From Sialis fuliginosa (Eukaryota; Arthropoda; Insecta; Megaloptera; Sialidae): 64,000 nucleotides of DNA. Shown here one piece after another: positions 20,302 to 31,611 of the stretch (its first letter is position 1; each line of letters begins with the position of its first letter). The translations under genes were made by a program, and so were the position numbers. Where the stretch lies: assembly GCA_961205875.1 (NCBI GenBank), contig OY540810.1:32798001-32862000 (forward strand). The letters are read 5' to 3'. The notes under the pieces are model-generated. The model was not told where the DNA came from. It was given only the letters and a program-made list of their open reading frames with translations, and did not search any database.

Positions 20302-20680
20302 GTTTTTCCACACACCAGCAAAACCGGTGCCGGTGACGGCACCTGTTGCAATGTAATCAAATCAGAGCTTTTCCACGTAGACCGGCCCGGCTAATTTGCC
20401 GGTGATGACACCGGCACCGTTAAATGCTGCCGGAGTTAAACTCTACAATCGGATAAGTACCTTACAGTAAACAGAGGATGTACCTAATACTGCCTTTTTT
20501 GTATTTACGATTTATATACTTCCTTCTGAGGTATAATAACACAAGAAGGTAACGCTTGTTGAGCATTACACACATGTTTCTATCATCACAGCTAGAACCC
20601 AACTGCACCGGCACTGAGAATGCCGATGTGTGGAAAAAGAGCCATGCAACGGCACCGGTTTTGCCGGTGTGTGGAAAAAC
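20302..20680. mobile_element. GC-rich TIR element (GTTTTTCCACACACC)
   Basis: About 380 bp, much richer in GC than its surroundings. Ends are GTTTTTCCACACACCAGCAA and TTGCCGGTGTGTGGAAAAAC. The core repeats palindromic CACCGGCA/TGCCGGTG words (AAAACCGGTGCCGGTGACGG; ACGGCACCGGTTTTGCCGG). No clear target duplication. It abuts the previous element. Confidence 0.75.
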
Positions 20681-21036
20681 GGCCTAATTGTTATTTTATT
20701 ATTAATTTAGATACATTTATTTATTGTTCCATTAAATGGTGATCTATGTTTCTCAATTATTATGTAACGCATTTCATCAGCAAGCTGATTGCATTTTTTC
20801 AGACACATTACATTGAGATTAGACTGTTTTTTAATACGATAAGTTTTTGTTTATAAAACGTTCGTGTTTTAAGTGTGTTCGTTGATATTCAGTGTAAACA
20901 TCTCTAACTGAATCATCTGGTATCCGCGTGTTTCACAGGACAGGACTTTAACATGAGTAATTAATATATAATTTCATCAAATCTATATTTATTGATCATG
21001 TTTTTAAATGATACCTACTTAAATCTAAGTATAGTT

Positions 21037-21260
21037 CAGTGGCGTAGCTAAAAATTTATGGCCCCTGGAAAATTTGTAAGGTATATAAGGACTTTTAAAA
21101 AAACTGAGCAGTTTAGGGGATAAGGTGACAAAAAAAGTTATAAAAACAAGATACCTATCTACTCGTACAGCATACTTATGAATTTTCGAATTTTAAATGA
21201 TTTAGGATTATTATACACAGTATATGACTCCCACATTCCCACAGGAGCCCCTAGAATAAT
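21037..21260. mobile_element. hAT-type MITE fragment (CAGTGGCGTAGC)
   Basis: The left end CAGTGGCGTAGCTAAAAAT is of the hAT MITE form common in insects. No matching right end was found downstream, so the boundary given is approximate. Confidence 0.4.
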
Positions 21261-21432
21261 TTTTTTTGACCAGGTTTTTTCGGTCTTTCAATAAACAAAA
21301 ATATATTATAAGACTAAATGACCTTTTTTTAATTCGTAAATACCATTCAAAAACTTCTTTTTCCGCCACGCCGGACCTTCTTGTGTTTCTTAAAAATATA
21401 TTTTCATATGATCCTAAGGGATCATTAATAAA

Positions 21433-21800
21433 TTACGTCACATGTTAAGGGGGAGGGAGGGTTTCTACAAAGTGTGACAATGGGAGAAAATGTGACTCTC
21501 CCATTGTCCCACTTTGTAGACCCCCTTCACCTTGACGTGTGACGTCACATCTAAAAAATGAAAACAATTTTATATAAATTCTTAGAGAAAAAATTTGAGG
21601 AAAAACTACTATGTTGTTAGTAACTCGTGATCGGTAAAGAGTTATTGGGAAAATTTATATCTAAATTAGTTCTAGATTTAAAATTGCAAATTATGTGACG
21701 TAGGGGTGGGGGGATCACACAAATGTGACAACCTGTCGAAGGGGGGTGGGGTGGGGGGAAGTAAAAATCATGAAATTTGTGTGACGTAAAAAGCCAATAA
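21433..21800. repeat. Inverted and G-rich repeat cluster
   Basis: TACAAAGTGTGACAATGGGA and TCCCATTGTCCCACTTTGTA face each other at about 21464-21520. A related G-rich piece (GTGACGTAGGGGTGGGGGGA) follows at about 21694. It looks like overlapping decayed MITE ends. No gene. Confidence 0.5.
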
Positions 21801-22479
21801 CCAGTACATTTATACATGACCTAACCGAGATAAAACATCTCTCGTTTGACCTGGTAAACGTAGACTGGCTCTGCCTGGTAAAGAATCACGAACGTGCCAC
21901 GACACCAGAGATAACATTCTCAGTCATACATTATCTCTAACGGACTGCTGTAGACGGATGTGTACAGCTATCTCTCCAAGTTCAGCAACACACATCACAT
22001 GTGTTGATGTTGTTTTACGTTTCTGTTGAGAATTATGTCAATATGTCGATAACGCTGCAAGATTTAACCTCTTGTTTTGGATACAATTATTATCAGATGT
22101 GACTTCTTAGAATTTATAATTTTTGGATTTATCCTAAAAAAAGTATATCAATATACATATTTATTTTTATTAAATGCGATTTACAATAAAATTGGTTGTT
22201 TTTAGAAAAGTGATATACATACATACATATATATATGACTAAACATTTACGATGTTATTCTTATGATTTTTTTCTTCATAATATTTTTATACTAATTACA
22301 GGGTGTCCACGGTGAATCATTTTCAAATGGATGCAGTTATTGAAACGAAAAAAAAATTGCGTTAAAAAGAGGAGAGTCTGCACTTTTATTCGGGCTATGT
22401 TACGTGAAAATTTTATAAAATCTTTTTGTAGAGTATTCAATTTCCTATAATATACGTCACCACAACGTTTGTTGTAAAA

Positions 22480-22830
22480 TATTCCCTTGCAAAGATTTAC
22501 CTCAATTTGTTTTAAAAAATCGTCATTTGTTTTTTTTTAAATTAGCTATTTACTTTGACATATTAAATGTCATTGTGACGATTGCATAACAGAAAAATTT
22601 AGATTTAGATTGAAATTGTCAAAAAATAAATAATGATGCGCGTTTAATAGAAAAATGTCGAAAAAATATACTTTTTTTTAACTGTATAAAAATTAAATGG
22701 TTAAACAATGCCAGTCAATTTATCTGAATACTTTATCAGTGTTTATTAAAATTGTTCGATAATTAACTACCTTTGGTGAATCTCGTACAAGGAATCACTG
22801 TGCATTTACTCGGCAAATGTTTTTATGCTC
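22480..22830. repeat. Dispersed repeat, copy 1 of a pair with 34150-34400
   Basis: It shares ordered blocks with about 34150-34400: TCGTCATTTGTTTTTTT, ATTAAATGGTTAAACAATGC, CAATTTATCTGAA and ACTGTGCATTTACTCGGCA. It is preceded at about 22300 by TTACAGGGTGTCCACGGTGA, which could be a transposon end. No terminal repeats tie the pair to a class. Confidence 0.55.
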
Positions 22831-22972
22831 GCTAATAATAATACACACATGAATTTTTGAATAAATCGCGGGCACCGCCGTTTGGCGACTTTATCATAAT
22901 TCTTACTGGAGTGTCTCTTATACATACATATATCCAGCAGATAAACATTATAGTTCACATAAATCAGCATAA

Positions 22973-23206
22973 TGTCCGGTATTATAAAAGAGCTAGCAAA
23001 TTTGCTAGCTAGCAGTAATTCTTCAACTTATTGTAACACAGTTAGCGATTCTGACTGTACTAAATAATTTTCATGTTTTAATACCGTTGGTGTTTACATA
23101 CCACGTGTGCGCGAAAATTGTCAAACACTTCATGAAACTTAAGGAGAACTGTCAGATAGGTTAGAAACTTCAGCAAATTTTGCTAGCTCGTTTATAATAC
23201 CGGACA
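22973..23206. mobile_element. TWA-target MITE copy 2
   Basis: 234 bp with ends TGTCCGGTATTATAAAAGAG and CTCGTTTATAATACCGGACA, flanked by TAA on the left and TAT on the right. The internal AGCTAGCAAATTTGCTAGCT palindrome is well preserved. Confidence 0.8.
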
Positions 23207-24372
23207 TATGTGTATGTAAGTATCTTTAAAAAACTATAATACAAAGAAATCATCTAATTTAAATAACCCCAAAGATAACAGAATATTTATTTTCATATAA
23301 GATTATTGACACAATTTTAATGTTTTTATTTATTAACAAAACAACTTCTTCATCACATATCAACAGATTATGAAACGCATGCATATTAATTGTAAATCAA
23401 AGATCAATATTCCATGATAACTTCATATGCTGATGATCTGTTTTTCAACTAATAAAAACATTTTTTTGATATAAATAATATGGGTTAATTTATCGTAATA
23501 ATTATGTTGTTATTTCCTTATTATTTTGTTTTTAAACAAAAACAAATCAATCATTTTACTTATTAGAATGTATAAAGATTATTGATGTATAAAAGTTATT
23601 TTTGTACACTAATTTGTAATATCTATGACCTATTTTTTTAAATTATGTTCTAATCTATTAATGTTATTTTGTCTCTGAGCAGTCAAAATAATGATAACCT
23701 TAGTGTACTATTATTATATTGTTGATTTGTTTGTTAAGTGATAATATGTTCTGTACTACATTGTATACACCGATGTATCAATTATGCCAATATTTTCATT
23801 GTTTCGAGTACCTACACAGAAAAAAATATAATATAATTATAGTTTTTCCTGTCTATCCCAGATAGTAAACGAAAACATAATATTTTACTATCTGAAACTG
23901 TAATAATATAATTTTAGGCTGTAATGTTGCAGTTAATCAATCAATTTATATTGAATATTATAGTACAGTACAGTCTAAAATTATATTATTACAGATTTAA
24001 TTTTTCAAACATTCCCGTAGCCACATGAATATATTTGAAATTACAACATCTGTCTCATATTTTGAAAGACATATTTCTGAATTTTTGATTTAAAACATCA
24101 ATATTTTTACATTACATAATTTTATTTTATTTTAATTTATTATATTTTTAACCTGATGATGATTGTGTGAATCGAAAGCTTGCGAATACTTTTTCTTTAA
24201 TAAATTTAACGTTTGAAAAATTAATTTGTTTTTATTTAATATATTTAACGTCACTATATTATATTATATACATATAATATATTTTATAATTTTCAACTAC
24301 AAAAATTGACTTTTACAACTACACTTTTCATTTTTAGAACTGCAGAAATAAGCAACAACTACACACTAAAAT
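23207..24372. other. No gene seen; one imperfect inverted repeat
   Basis: AT-rich throughout. Around 23905-23995 CTGTAATAATATAATTTTAG pairs with CTAAAATTATATTATTACAG, a hairpin of about 90 bp whose 20-bp arms match exactly. Confidence 0.5.
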
Positions 24373-24518
24373 AAACGGTCTCCGTCACCGCTTCGACCTT
24401 ACAAATATATTACATGTTAGCTGCATCAAAATGCAGCGCCGTTTCGACGCAGCTAACATGCCACTTGTATTGAATCACTTATAGATTTGCAAGGTCGAAG
24501 CAGTGACGGAGACCGTTT
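24373..24518. mobile_element. Short foldback MITE (AAACGGTCTCCGTCAC)
   Basis: 146 bp that folds from end to end: AAACGGTCTCCGTCACCGCT against AGCAGTGACGGAGACCGTTT, with an inner pair CATGTTAGCTGC and GCAGCTAACATG. It is GC-richer than its flanks. Confidence 0.75.
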
Positions 24519-25529
24519 CTATAAAGTGCCAAGACTTAATTGGCAATCTAGAAATCGTCTATTCGATGTATAAATACATATATATGTATATAAAACCATT
24601 TGGCTAGAAGAAATAGTCCGGTACTGTCTTATATAATTTTGTGTGTATATTTCCATGTGTGACATTAAAAAGACAATGAGTATTTACATCAACAAGTACA
24701 CGCAGACGTTGTGTGAATTCGAATCCACGTCCTTGGAGAAAACCGCAGTAGCAGTAGTGGCATCAGTGTTATGTTTACATAACCATTATTTATTTATTTA
24801 AACTGTTTGCTGATAAATCGTTAGCAAATGAGCGATAACTATCACAAATAGAAAACGTAAATATCGCAGTTTATCGTCAAAGGTTGTTGTTTGTTTAATC
24901 CGTTCTTCGACGCATATTCTCAATCGAGTGAGCTGAGAAATGCATGTCTAAGCTATGTTGAGATTAGATGACCTTTGTAACTTTGTTGAAGGTGAAATTG
25001 AGAAAACATTCCTAGTAGAAGTGATAATCTTACAGGTGCCAATATGACTAAATTAACTACAGTACTTAAAACCTCGATATAACGGACTCCGATGTAACCA
25101 GACAAAAACTTCTGGTATAGGTACGTACAGAGCTAGGTATGTAAAATACAAGGTAGCCTTAGTAGCTCGGCGCGAGAGAGGGAAATACGTCATCTGGGGT
25201 TCCCAAATGTGGAGAGGGGGAATGATGTGTCCAATTATAACAAATAAAGTCTTGTAACTCGGTGCGAGAAGGGGAAAATACGTCATCTGGGGTGCTCAAG
25301 CTAATTGGTCAAAAGCTACTGAGGCAACCCGTGTATTTACTAACACATGTGGAAGTGGTCGCCCAGTTTTCATTGAAATTCGTTTATCACTTTAGTAAGG
25401 AGCCTACTAAGTTTTTTAGCATAATTTGTATGTATATTTTGTTTCTTCAATCTCTTTTCTAAAAGTTTATTTATGCAAACTACGACGGTATTCAGTGCTC
25501 AGCTGTTTTGAGTGATAACGTGATATGTA
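24519..25529. other. Gene-poor stretch with decayed TIR pieces
   Basis: ACCTCGATATAACGGACTCC at about 25071 looks like a pogo/Tigger end. At about 25165 and 25257 a direct pair (GCGAGAGAGGGAAATACGTC and GCGAGAAGGGGAAAATACGTC) resembles the MITE family at 28413 and 43893. A slightly GC-rich patch at about 24700-24770 is unassigned. Open frames on either strand across the pair show no domain. Confidence 0.45.
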
Positions 25530-25537
25530 CTCTATAG

Positions 25538-25835
25538 CATTGGTGTCCAACCTTTTGAACCTTTCGGGCCGCATAGCAAAAATTTTATTCAATTTGGTTT
25601 ACTAAGGGCCGCAGGTTATAATAGAAAACTGAGGAACTTTTTTTTTTTGGTCGCGTCAAAAATTTTATTATAAATAGAGTTAGATTAGGAAGACCTTTTT
25701 TTTTTAGTCGTAGATACTATTTTCTATGTACATTTATTATCATAAATTTTTTTATTTTTAAATTATGCTTGCGGGCCGCACCAAGAGTCCTCGAAGGCCG
25801 CATGTGGCCCGCGGGCCGCGGGTTGGACAAGCTTG
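25538..25835. mobile_element. hAT MITE with exact 8-bp target duplication CTCTATAG
   Basis: 298 bp with ends CATTGGTGTCCAACC and GGTTGGACAAGCTTG. CTCTATAG is duplicated at 25530-25537 and 25836-25843. Subterminal GGGCCGC words (TTCGGGCCGCATAGC; GCGGGCCGCACC) are typical of this hAT MITE type. No coding capacity. Confidence 0.88.
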
Positions 25836-25843
25836 CTCTATAG

Positions 25844-28412
25844 CACTTCTAATTGTAAGATTTCAAGGAACACGCTGATGCAAGTTTCACAAAAATCGGT
25901 CCAGTAGTTTTCAAGATTACTTAAGTCGAATATACATACACAAGCTTCATGTAAATATAAAGTTTATATATGTAAGTGTGAGATAACTACAGTTAAAAGT
26001 TCTAAATAAAATTGGTGAATTGTTTCCTGAAAAGTTCATTAATCAGATGTTAAGGTGAAAAGAGGAATAAGTGACTAAAGTATATAATATTGTCAGAACT
26101 CATAAAGGCTGTAGCTGGGTAACAATTTCATAAAGTATGTATAACGGTATTAGATTATTTTCATACTCACATATAAAAAGGAAAATTCAATTTTGATAAA
26201 TATCTGGCAACAGCAAGTATTCAAAAAGTTTATTTGAAATATATTTTGAGGAACAAATACCATTTGTGTTCTCCTAAATTCAATCAGATGCAAAGTTTTC
26301 AAATAGAGAAAACCCACACATTTACTTCCTAAAACTTTCGGAATTTTGACAAAATATGATAATCCAGTATTCTACTTAATTTATAACTTTTTCTCAAAAA
26401 AAAAACAATTTTAAAAATAACTTTAGATACAAAACTTTATACCAATCCTAAACTTTCCGGTGTTCAATTTCAACTCAGTGTTCGTAAAAAGAATTTTTAA
26501 TATAATCTGAACAACAAAACAGCCAATATTGATTATGTGGTACTTTTTCATCTGTTGTGTTTCAAGATAAAATAATTCGAAATATAACGTAAATAACTAA
26601 ATCATATTTAATTATATTTTTAATCATAAATATGTCAATATCATAAACCAGGAATAATACAATATTTTCGAAAGATGACAGACATTACCTCAAATTTTAT
26701 ACATGTAGGTACAGGCTTTCAAAATTATTAAAAAAAAGTTTTGTACTTTATTTATAAATTTATTAATTTATAATCTAAAATATTTAGTACACAAAATAAG
26801 TAAAATTCTTTATGTAACCGACGTACAATTCTACTCAAGATTTTATATCAAGAAGGTATTGATATGTTTTGCCAAAAAAGCGCCACATAAAAACACAAGA
26901 AAAGCAACTCTTGAATGAACATGAATTTTTCAACCATCTTAAAAACAATATCATATTATTTACACGAACATTCTTATCAAACTATGCAAAAAAAAGTCGC
27001 GGGTAAGTTACATTACCTCGAGATAAATCATAAAAAAATAATTACAGCCAGTTTTTTAATATAAGATTAAATGTCCAAGCCCATTTCATCTCCCACACAA
27101 TTAACTTCACGTTTCTCAGTTATGCAAAAACCATAATGTAATAACAACATATTACCTGCTGGTACCACCTACAAGTTAGCCTTGAGAGAATTTCAAGTTG
27201 CCATTATTGCTAGGTTATATGTTGGCGCCAAAACAGCTGCTGTCATGCGATCATAACAAGTATAACCATTATATGCTAATTGTATCTTACTTTTTTTTAT
27301 ACATACAAATATATTGTTTAATGAATCATTCTTAAATAAAATGTAACATAACATGTTTTGCTTGTTTTTATAATTTAATTGACAACTGATACATTTGAAA
27401 ATGTTTGCCTTCTTTAGTTTAAATTTTTATTTAATTAAACTGTTTTATTTTTTATTATATATGACATTTGTTGTACCTACGAAATTTTTTCGAACAGAGG
27501 TGTATAATTAATATTCCGCCCGGGTACCAATCTTCCTTAGTCCGCCACTGAATCAAGGGGATACTTTCAAGTAGGGCCATGGTCAACTTGACCTCTGAAG
27601 TTATTTCTTTGTGTGGGTGTCTTATGCAAATATCTTGAATTTCCCTACAGTAAATATATTGTTTATTTTGATATATCTTCGCCATGTTATTAATCGCAAT
27701 CATCCAATCTAATTGTAAGATATACTAATAATACTTATGCAAATGTAATAAGTATAAAACATTTAAATCCACCTTCACAGCTACCAAATTAAGACTCATG
27801 ATCAAGTTGAAGTAGTAAAGTTGTGCTATATTTTTATTATTTAAACTTCATTTTAGAGGCCATTGGGTAATATAATTATTCTTTATTAATTGTAATTGCT
27901 TTACTGAAAATTTAAGTGCTTGATATTTAAATGTTAATTTGAAAATAACCTGCAATCAGATCATATCTGCTAATAAATATGATGTAATTATACAGCTAAT
28001 CTATAACCTAGTTAGATTTTTAGTGCAGTGCTTATATTTACATATTATTAAATTCGTATAGAGATTTTTAAAATCTATGTCCAGGTAATTTTCTATTCTC
28101 TACAGATTGGTAGTATTATTTTGCATTTTACCCTATAGTGTTAGTATGGCCAGATCTGAACTTTTGAATTGTTCTTAATTCGCTAAAATAATCTAATTAT
28201 ACTTTTAAGTTCGGATATAACCAACCTACATGCATAAAAAAGTTTAGGTACTTAAAGCAAACGAATATAATTGTCTTCGAAATATTGTTTGAAACAGAGA
28301 AAGTATTGTTTTCTTTCGACAATATTGTTTTAAAGAGAAACTATGAGATAGTTGGATTAAGATCATATTCTAATATTACTTATCTGAAACAAGAATTTTC
28401 TTGACCCAATGC
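25844..28412. other. Long gene-poor AT-rich stretch
   Basis: No gene, tRNA or clear repeat ends. At about 27540 CCGCCACTGAATCAA resembles a hAT MITE right end (CAGTGGCGG reversed). The minus-strand open frame at 27455-27703 crosses it and is not convincing. Confidence 0.4.
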
Positions 28413-28729
28413 AAGGTATATAAAGACAAGGTAGTTTCAATAGCTCCTTGGCCAATCAGCGTTTGCGCGGGAATTACTTACGTCACCCGGGGGATATATT
28501 CAAATGTTATAAATGAAAAATTAGTACAGTAAAAATAGATTTTTCGAACACAATAATTTTTTTATCAACGATAATTGGTATATAGTTTAGAACCTACACT
28601 TTAAAAAAAACTGATGAGTGTAGTCGACCAAAGTGTGAAAATGTAGTTTCGTAGGAGGTGAAAGGGGCGGAACACAAAATGGCAACTGCGCTCATCGATT
28701 TTTTAAAGTGAAGGTACCAAACTACACTA

Positions 28730-29285
28730 CCCTGCAAAAGTTTAAGATCACCTGAAATTTTTTTTTTTTTGACTTTTGCTAATATTTCTTTCTCTGACCG
28801 CTATATTCAACGTGTTTGTATTTACCGGTAACAGAATATGTTCCTCGCCCGATAACTGTACGGTCGGTTAGTTATCCGGCGCTCACGAGTATTTTGAAGT
28901 GTCAATTGAAATTGTCAGCTTTGCCATAGTGACATTTCTTTTTCCCTAAAATTAGTGAGTATATTCTATATTTACAATACCTATTATCATTATTGTACCT
29001 TGTATTTCGATTTTCTGCACCGACAATTGCAGTGTTTACACATTTCAAATGTCCTAACCTCAATATTGTGTGATCCCCAAAAAAATCTTTTTTTTACAGA
29101 AAACACAAAAATGGGGAAAGCACAACAAATTTCGAATGAAAAACGAGCTCACATAGTTATTTTGAATAAATTGGACCATTCACAGTGAAAAATTACTGAG
29201 ACGAATTGAATAAAACGGTAAAAAAAAAATTTGAAAAAAATCCAAAAATCGACATTTTTGCAGGTGATCTTAAACTTTTGCAGAG
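28730..29285 (+). mobile_element. Tc1-like deletion derivative nested in a MITE
   Basis: The ends are CCCTGCAAAAGTTTAAGATC and GATCTTAAACTTTTGCAGAG with TA on both sides (28728-28729 and 29286-29287). At 556 bp it is about one third of a Tc1 element. It retains the start of the transposase gene at 29111. Confidence 0.85.
29111..29188 (+). pseudogene. Tc1-type transposase, N-terminal remnant
   Basis: 25 codons, MGKAQQISNEKRAHIVILNK then LDHSQ, stopped by TGA. This is the opening of the first HTH of a Tc1-family transposase. The remaining DNA-binding part and the DDE core are deleted. It lies inside the TIR pair 28730-29285. Confidence 0.6.
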
Positions 29286-29489
29286 TAGCGTATCTCTGTA
29301 CCAATTTTTATTGTTAAAGGAATTATTATAATATTTGAATATATCCCCTGGGTGACGTAATTCCCGCGCAAACGCTAATTGGTCAATAAGCTATTGAGAC
29401 TACCTTGCCTTTATATATCATGTACATACCTTGGGCCCAATGTATTTTTTTCTGTTTAGTCATATAATAGATAGTATTGTGCACCCTTG

Positions 29490-29660
29490 ATATCGAATGC
29501 AGCTACGACTGTTGTTGCTGCGTTTCCCGCCAGTCAGTGGGAGTAAAAATGGCCGCCGTGACGTCACACCGGTTGGAAACATGCCACCTTACCGTAACGT
29601 GTGTGTACGTGGACGTGTGGGCACAACACACATGGATAACCTTGTACAGCTATCAGCAGA
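29490..29660 (+). promoter_or_regulatory. GC-richer island with CRE and initiator-like motif; possible 5' exon
   Basis: About 170 bases stand out from AT-rich flanks. It contains a TCAGT initiator-like word at 29534-29538, an ATG in good context (AAAAATGGCC) at 29549 and a perfect TGACGTCA (CRE) at 29559-29566. Two frames remain open for about 70 codons but neither shows a known domain. It could be a promoter with a short first exon of a neighbouring gene. Confidence 0.3.
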
Positions 29661-31611
29661 TAAGTATTTTCGAGTTGAAGAACATTTTTTGCATGTAATT
29701 TGATTTATTTTCACGATACGTACACACTTCATGGTATTAAGCATTTCAGTGCTTTAGAGATGCTATCTATAAGTATATAAGCAACGTACACGTGTATGAG
29801 TGTAAATAATTCAAACGTAACCTTGGCCAGTGGTCAGTGCGTTCTTCTTTACGCCAATCTTGACTATTATATAGCATAGTATTTTTACGGCAATTGTTAT
29901 GACTTAAATTTTGATTACAACTGCATGCTGTTTATGATTTTGAATCATATTGCAAGATACAAAATGTAGACTTCTTTTTAATCTTTTGGGTGTACATTAC
30001 ATTCTATGGTTTTCAGTTTAGTCATTGATTTTAGTCAATGATGATTAGTTATTTATTATGCTGTATTTAAAAAAGCTTACATACCTATAGAAACACAATA
30101 CATTTAAATAATACCTACACGTATTGTAATAAAAAAATAGAAAAAAACCAATAAAATTATTATTGTTTTTTTTAAACAGTATCGCTATTATGCATGTTGA
30201 TAAGCTGAATGTTTGTTAAAAATATTAAATAATAATCCATTATGATTTTGTGCATTGTAAATATGTTAACATAAAAAATATTTAATTAAAAATGTAATTG
30301 AGCGTGTTATTAAAAATTCTATACGTGCGTTTATTCTTGTTCACAATTTAGCAGACGGTATGAGAATAATTTAACACAATATGTTAAATATTATATAAAC
30401 ATTTTGTTGTACTATTTGGAATTATTAAATAAGTTAATTGGATTTTAGAAACTATCACATATACCGTGTGTTTTTTTAAACACTTTCAGTGGATTATTTC
30501 CTAAATAACAAATTTTCAGAGAAAATGTTTCATACAAAAGTTTCATCGTTTCGAGGGGGCTCAATACTGACAATATGGGTTGACCTTGAAGAGGTCACCT
30601 TATTGGGTTTTCAGGTTTAACTTTTCATTTTCAAATTTAAACTTGTATTTTTTGTTGCAGATTCGTAATCTACGAGGAAAAATAAGTAACTTTTACTTGA
30701 AACATTTTTTCTGAAAATCTCCATTTTTTATGATATGGAGCAAAACAAAGTGAAATTTTTGGATTTTCAATAATTTTGTGCTCAAATCAACTGCGCTTGT
30801 GGTGCAAATAGTAAAATTTAATGAATAAATATTTTTTTGAAAACATGAAATTTTCATGAAAGGTTCAAATTGTAATGCTATGAGATAAATTCGAATCTAA
30901 ATAATACACAATTTATATATTTTTTTACAATTTTATAAACTTGGCTGCTAAATATGGCCGATAACACGATCAAATCGACGCGTCTTACACCCAGAAGCCA
31001 AGTTCCATGGCTTGTTTGCCCGTTTCGATCAAAACTTGTAACCAATTTTTCACCCACTTCCCAACGTCCGATTGTATTGAAATTTTGTATACTTGTGTAT
31101 TCTCGAACGCAATATAAGAATTAATAATTTCCAAAACTAATTTAAAAATATATTGTTGCTTTTTAAAAAGTGTGTATTGTTTTATATTACTTTAACTTAA
31201 GTACTAACAAAAAGTACTACCAACAACAACAACAAAAGCGTATGAACAAAACTTTTCAAAAATTTGAATATTTTCACAGGCGAGTGTGAAATTGAAAAGT
31301 TATGAAACTTTTCACCTTTACATAAATACATAAAGTCAAATAGGCGTTATTTACATTCAGTTAATTTATACAACTAACCTAAATTCAGAATTGAAAATTG
31401 GAGAAACAACTAAAAACATTGATTTTGTGTTACGATTTGGTATATCCACCCACATACAATTAAGTGGCAGTAGTGGCACTAATTTATATCGATTTTAAAC
31501 TAATGCCACATCGTAAACAATTCAATTAATAAAATTAGAACTGTTGCATGTCCAAGTCCATTGTTCTTGTGACATTTTTAGTTTCACCAATCACGAATAT
31601 TCAATTAACTA
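29661..31611. other. No gene seen
   Basis: AT-rich, no coding signal. CACACAAGCGCAGTT-like or other words did not resolve into repeat ends. A CAACAACAACAACAAA run lies at about 31222. Confidence 0.4.

Larger units (their letters stand above)
28413..29422. mobile_element. TIR MITE (AAGGTATATAAAGACAAGGT), copy 1, interrupted by a Tc1-type element
   Basis: The ends carry AAGGTATATAAAGACAAGGT and ACTACCTTGCCTTTATATA, followed inward by matching GCGTTTGCGCGGGAATTAC and GTAATTCCCGCGCAAACGC. The same family occurs at 43893-44377 without the insertion, which explains why this copy is about 560 bp longer. Confidence 0.8.

Noticed and set aside
27455..27703. 82-aa minus-strand frame
   Set aside because: It crosses a hAT-like end, has no domain and has the codon content of random AT-rich DNA.
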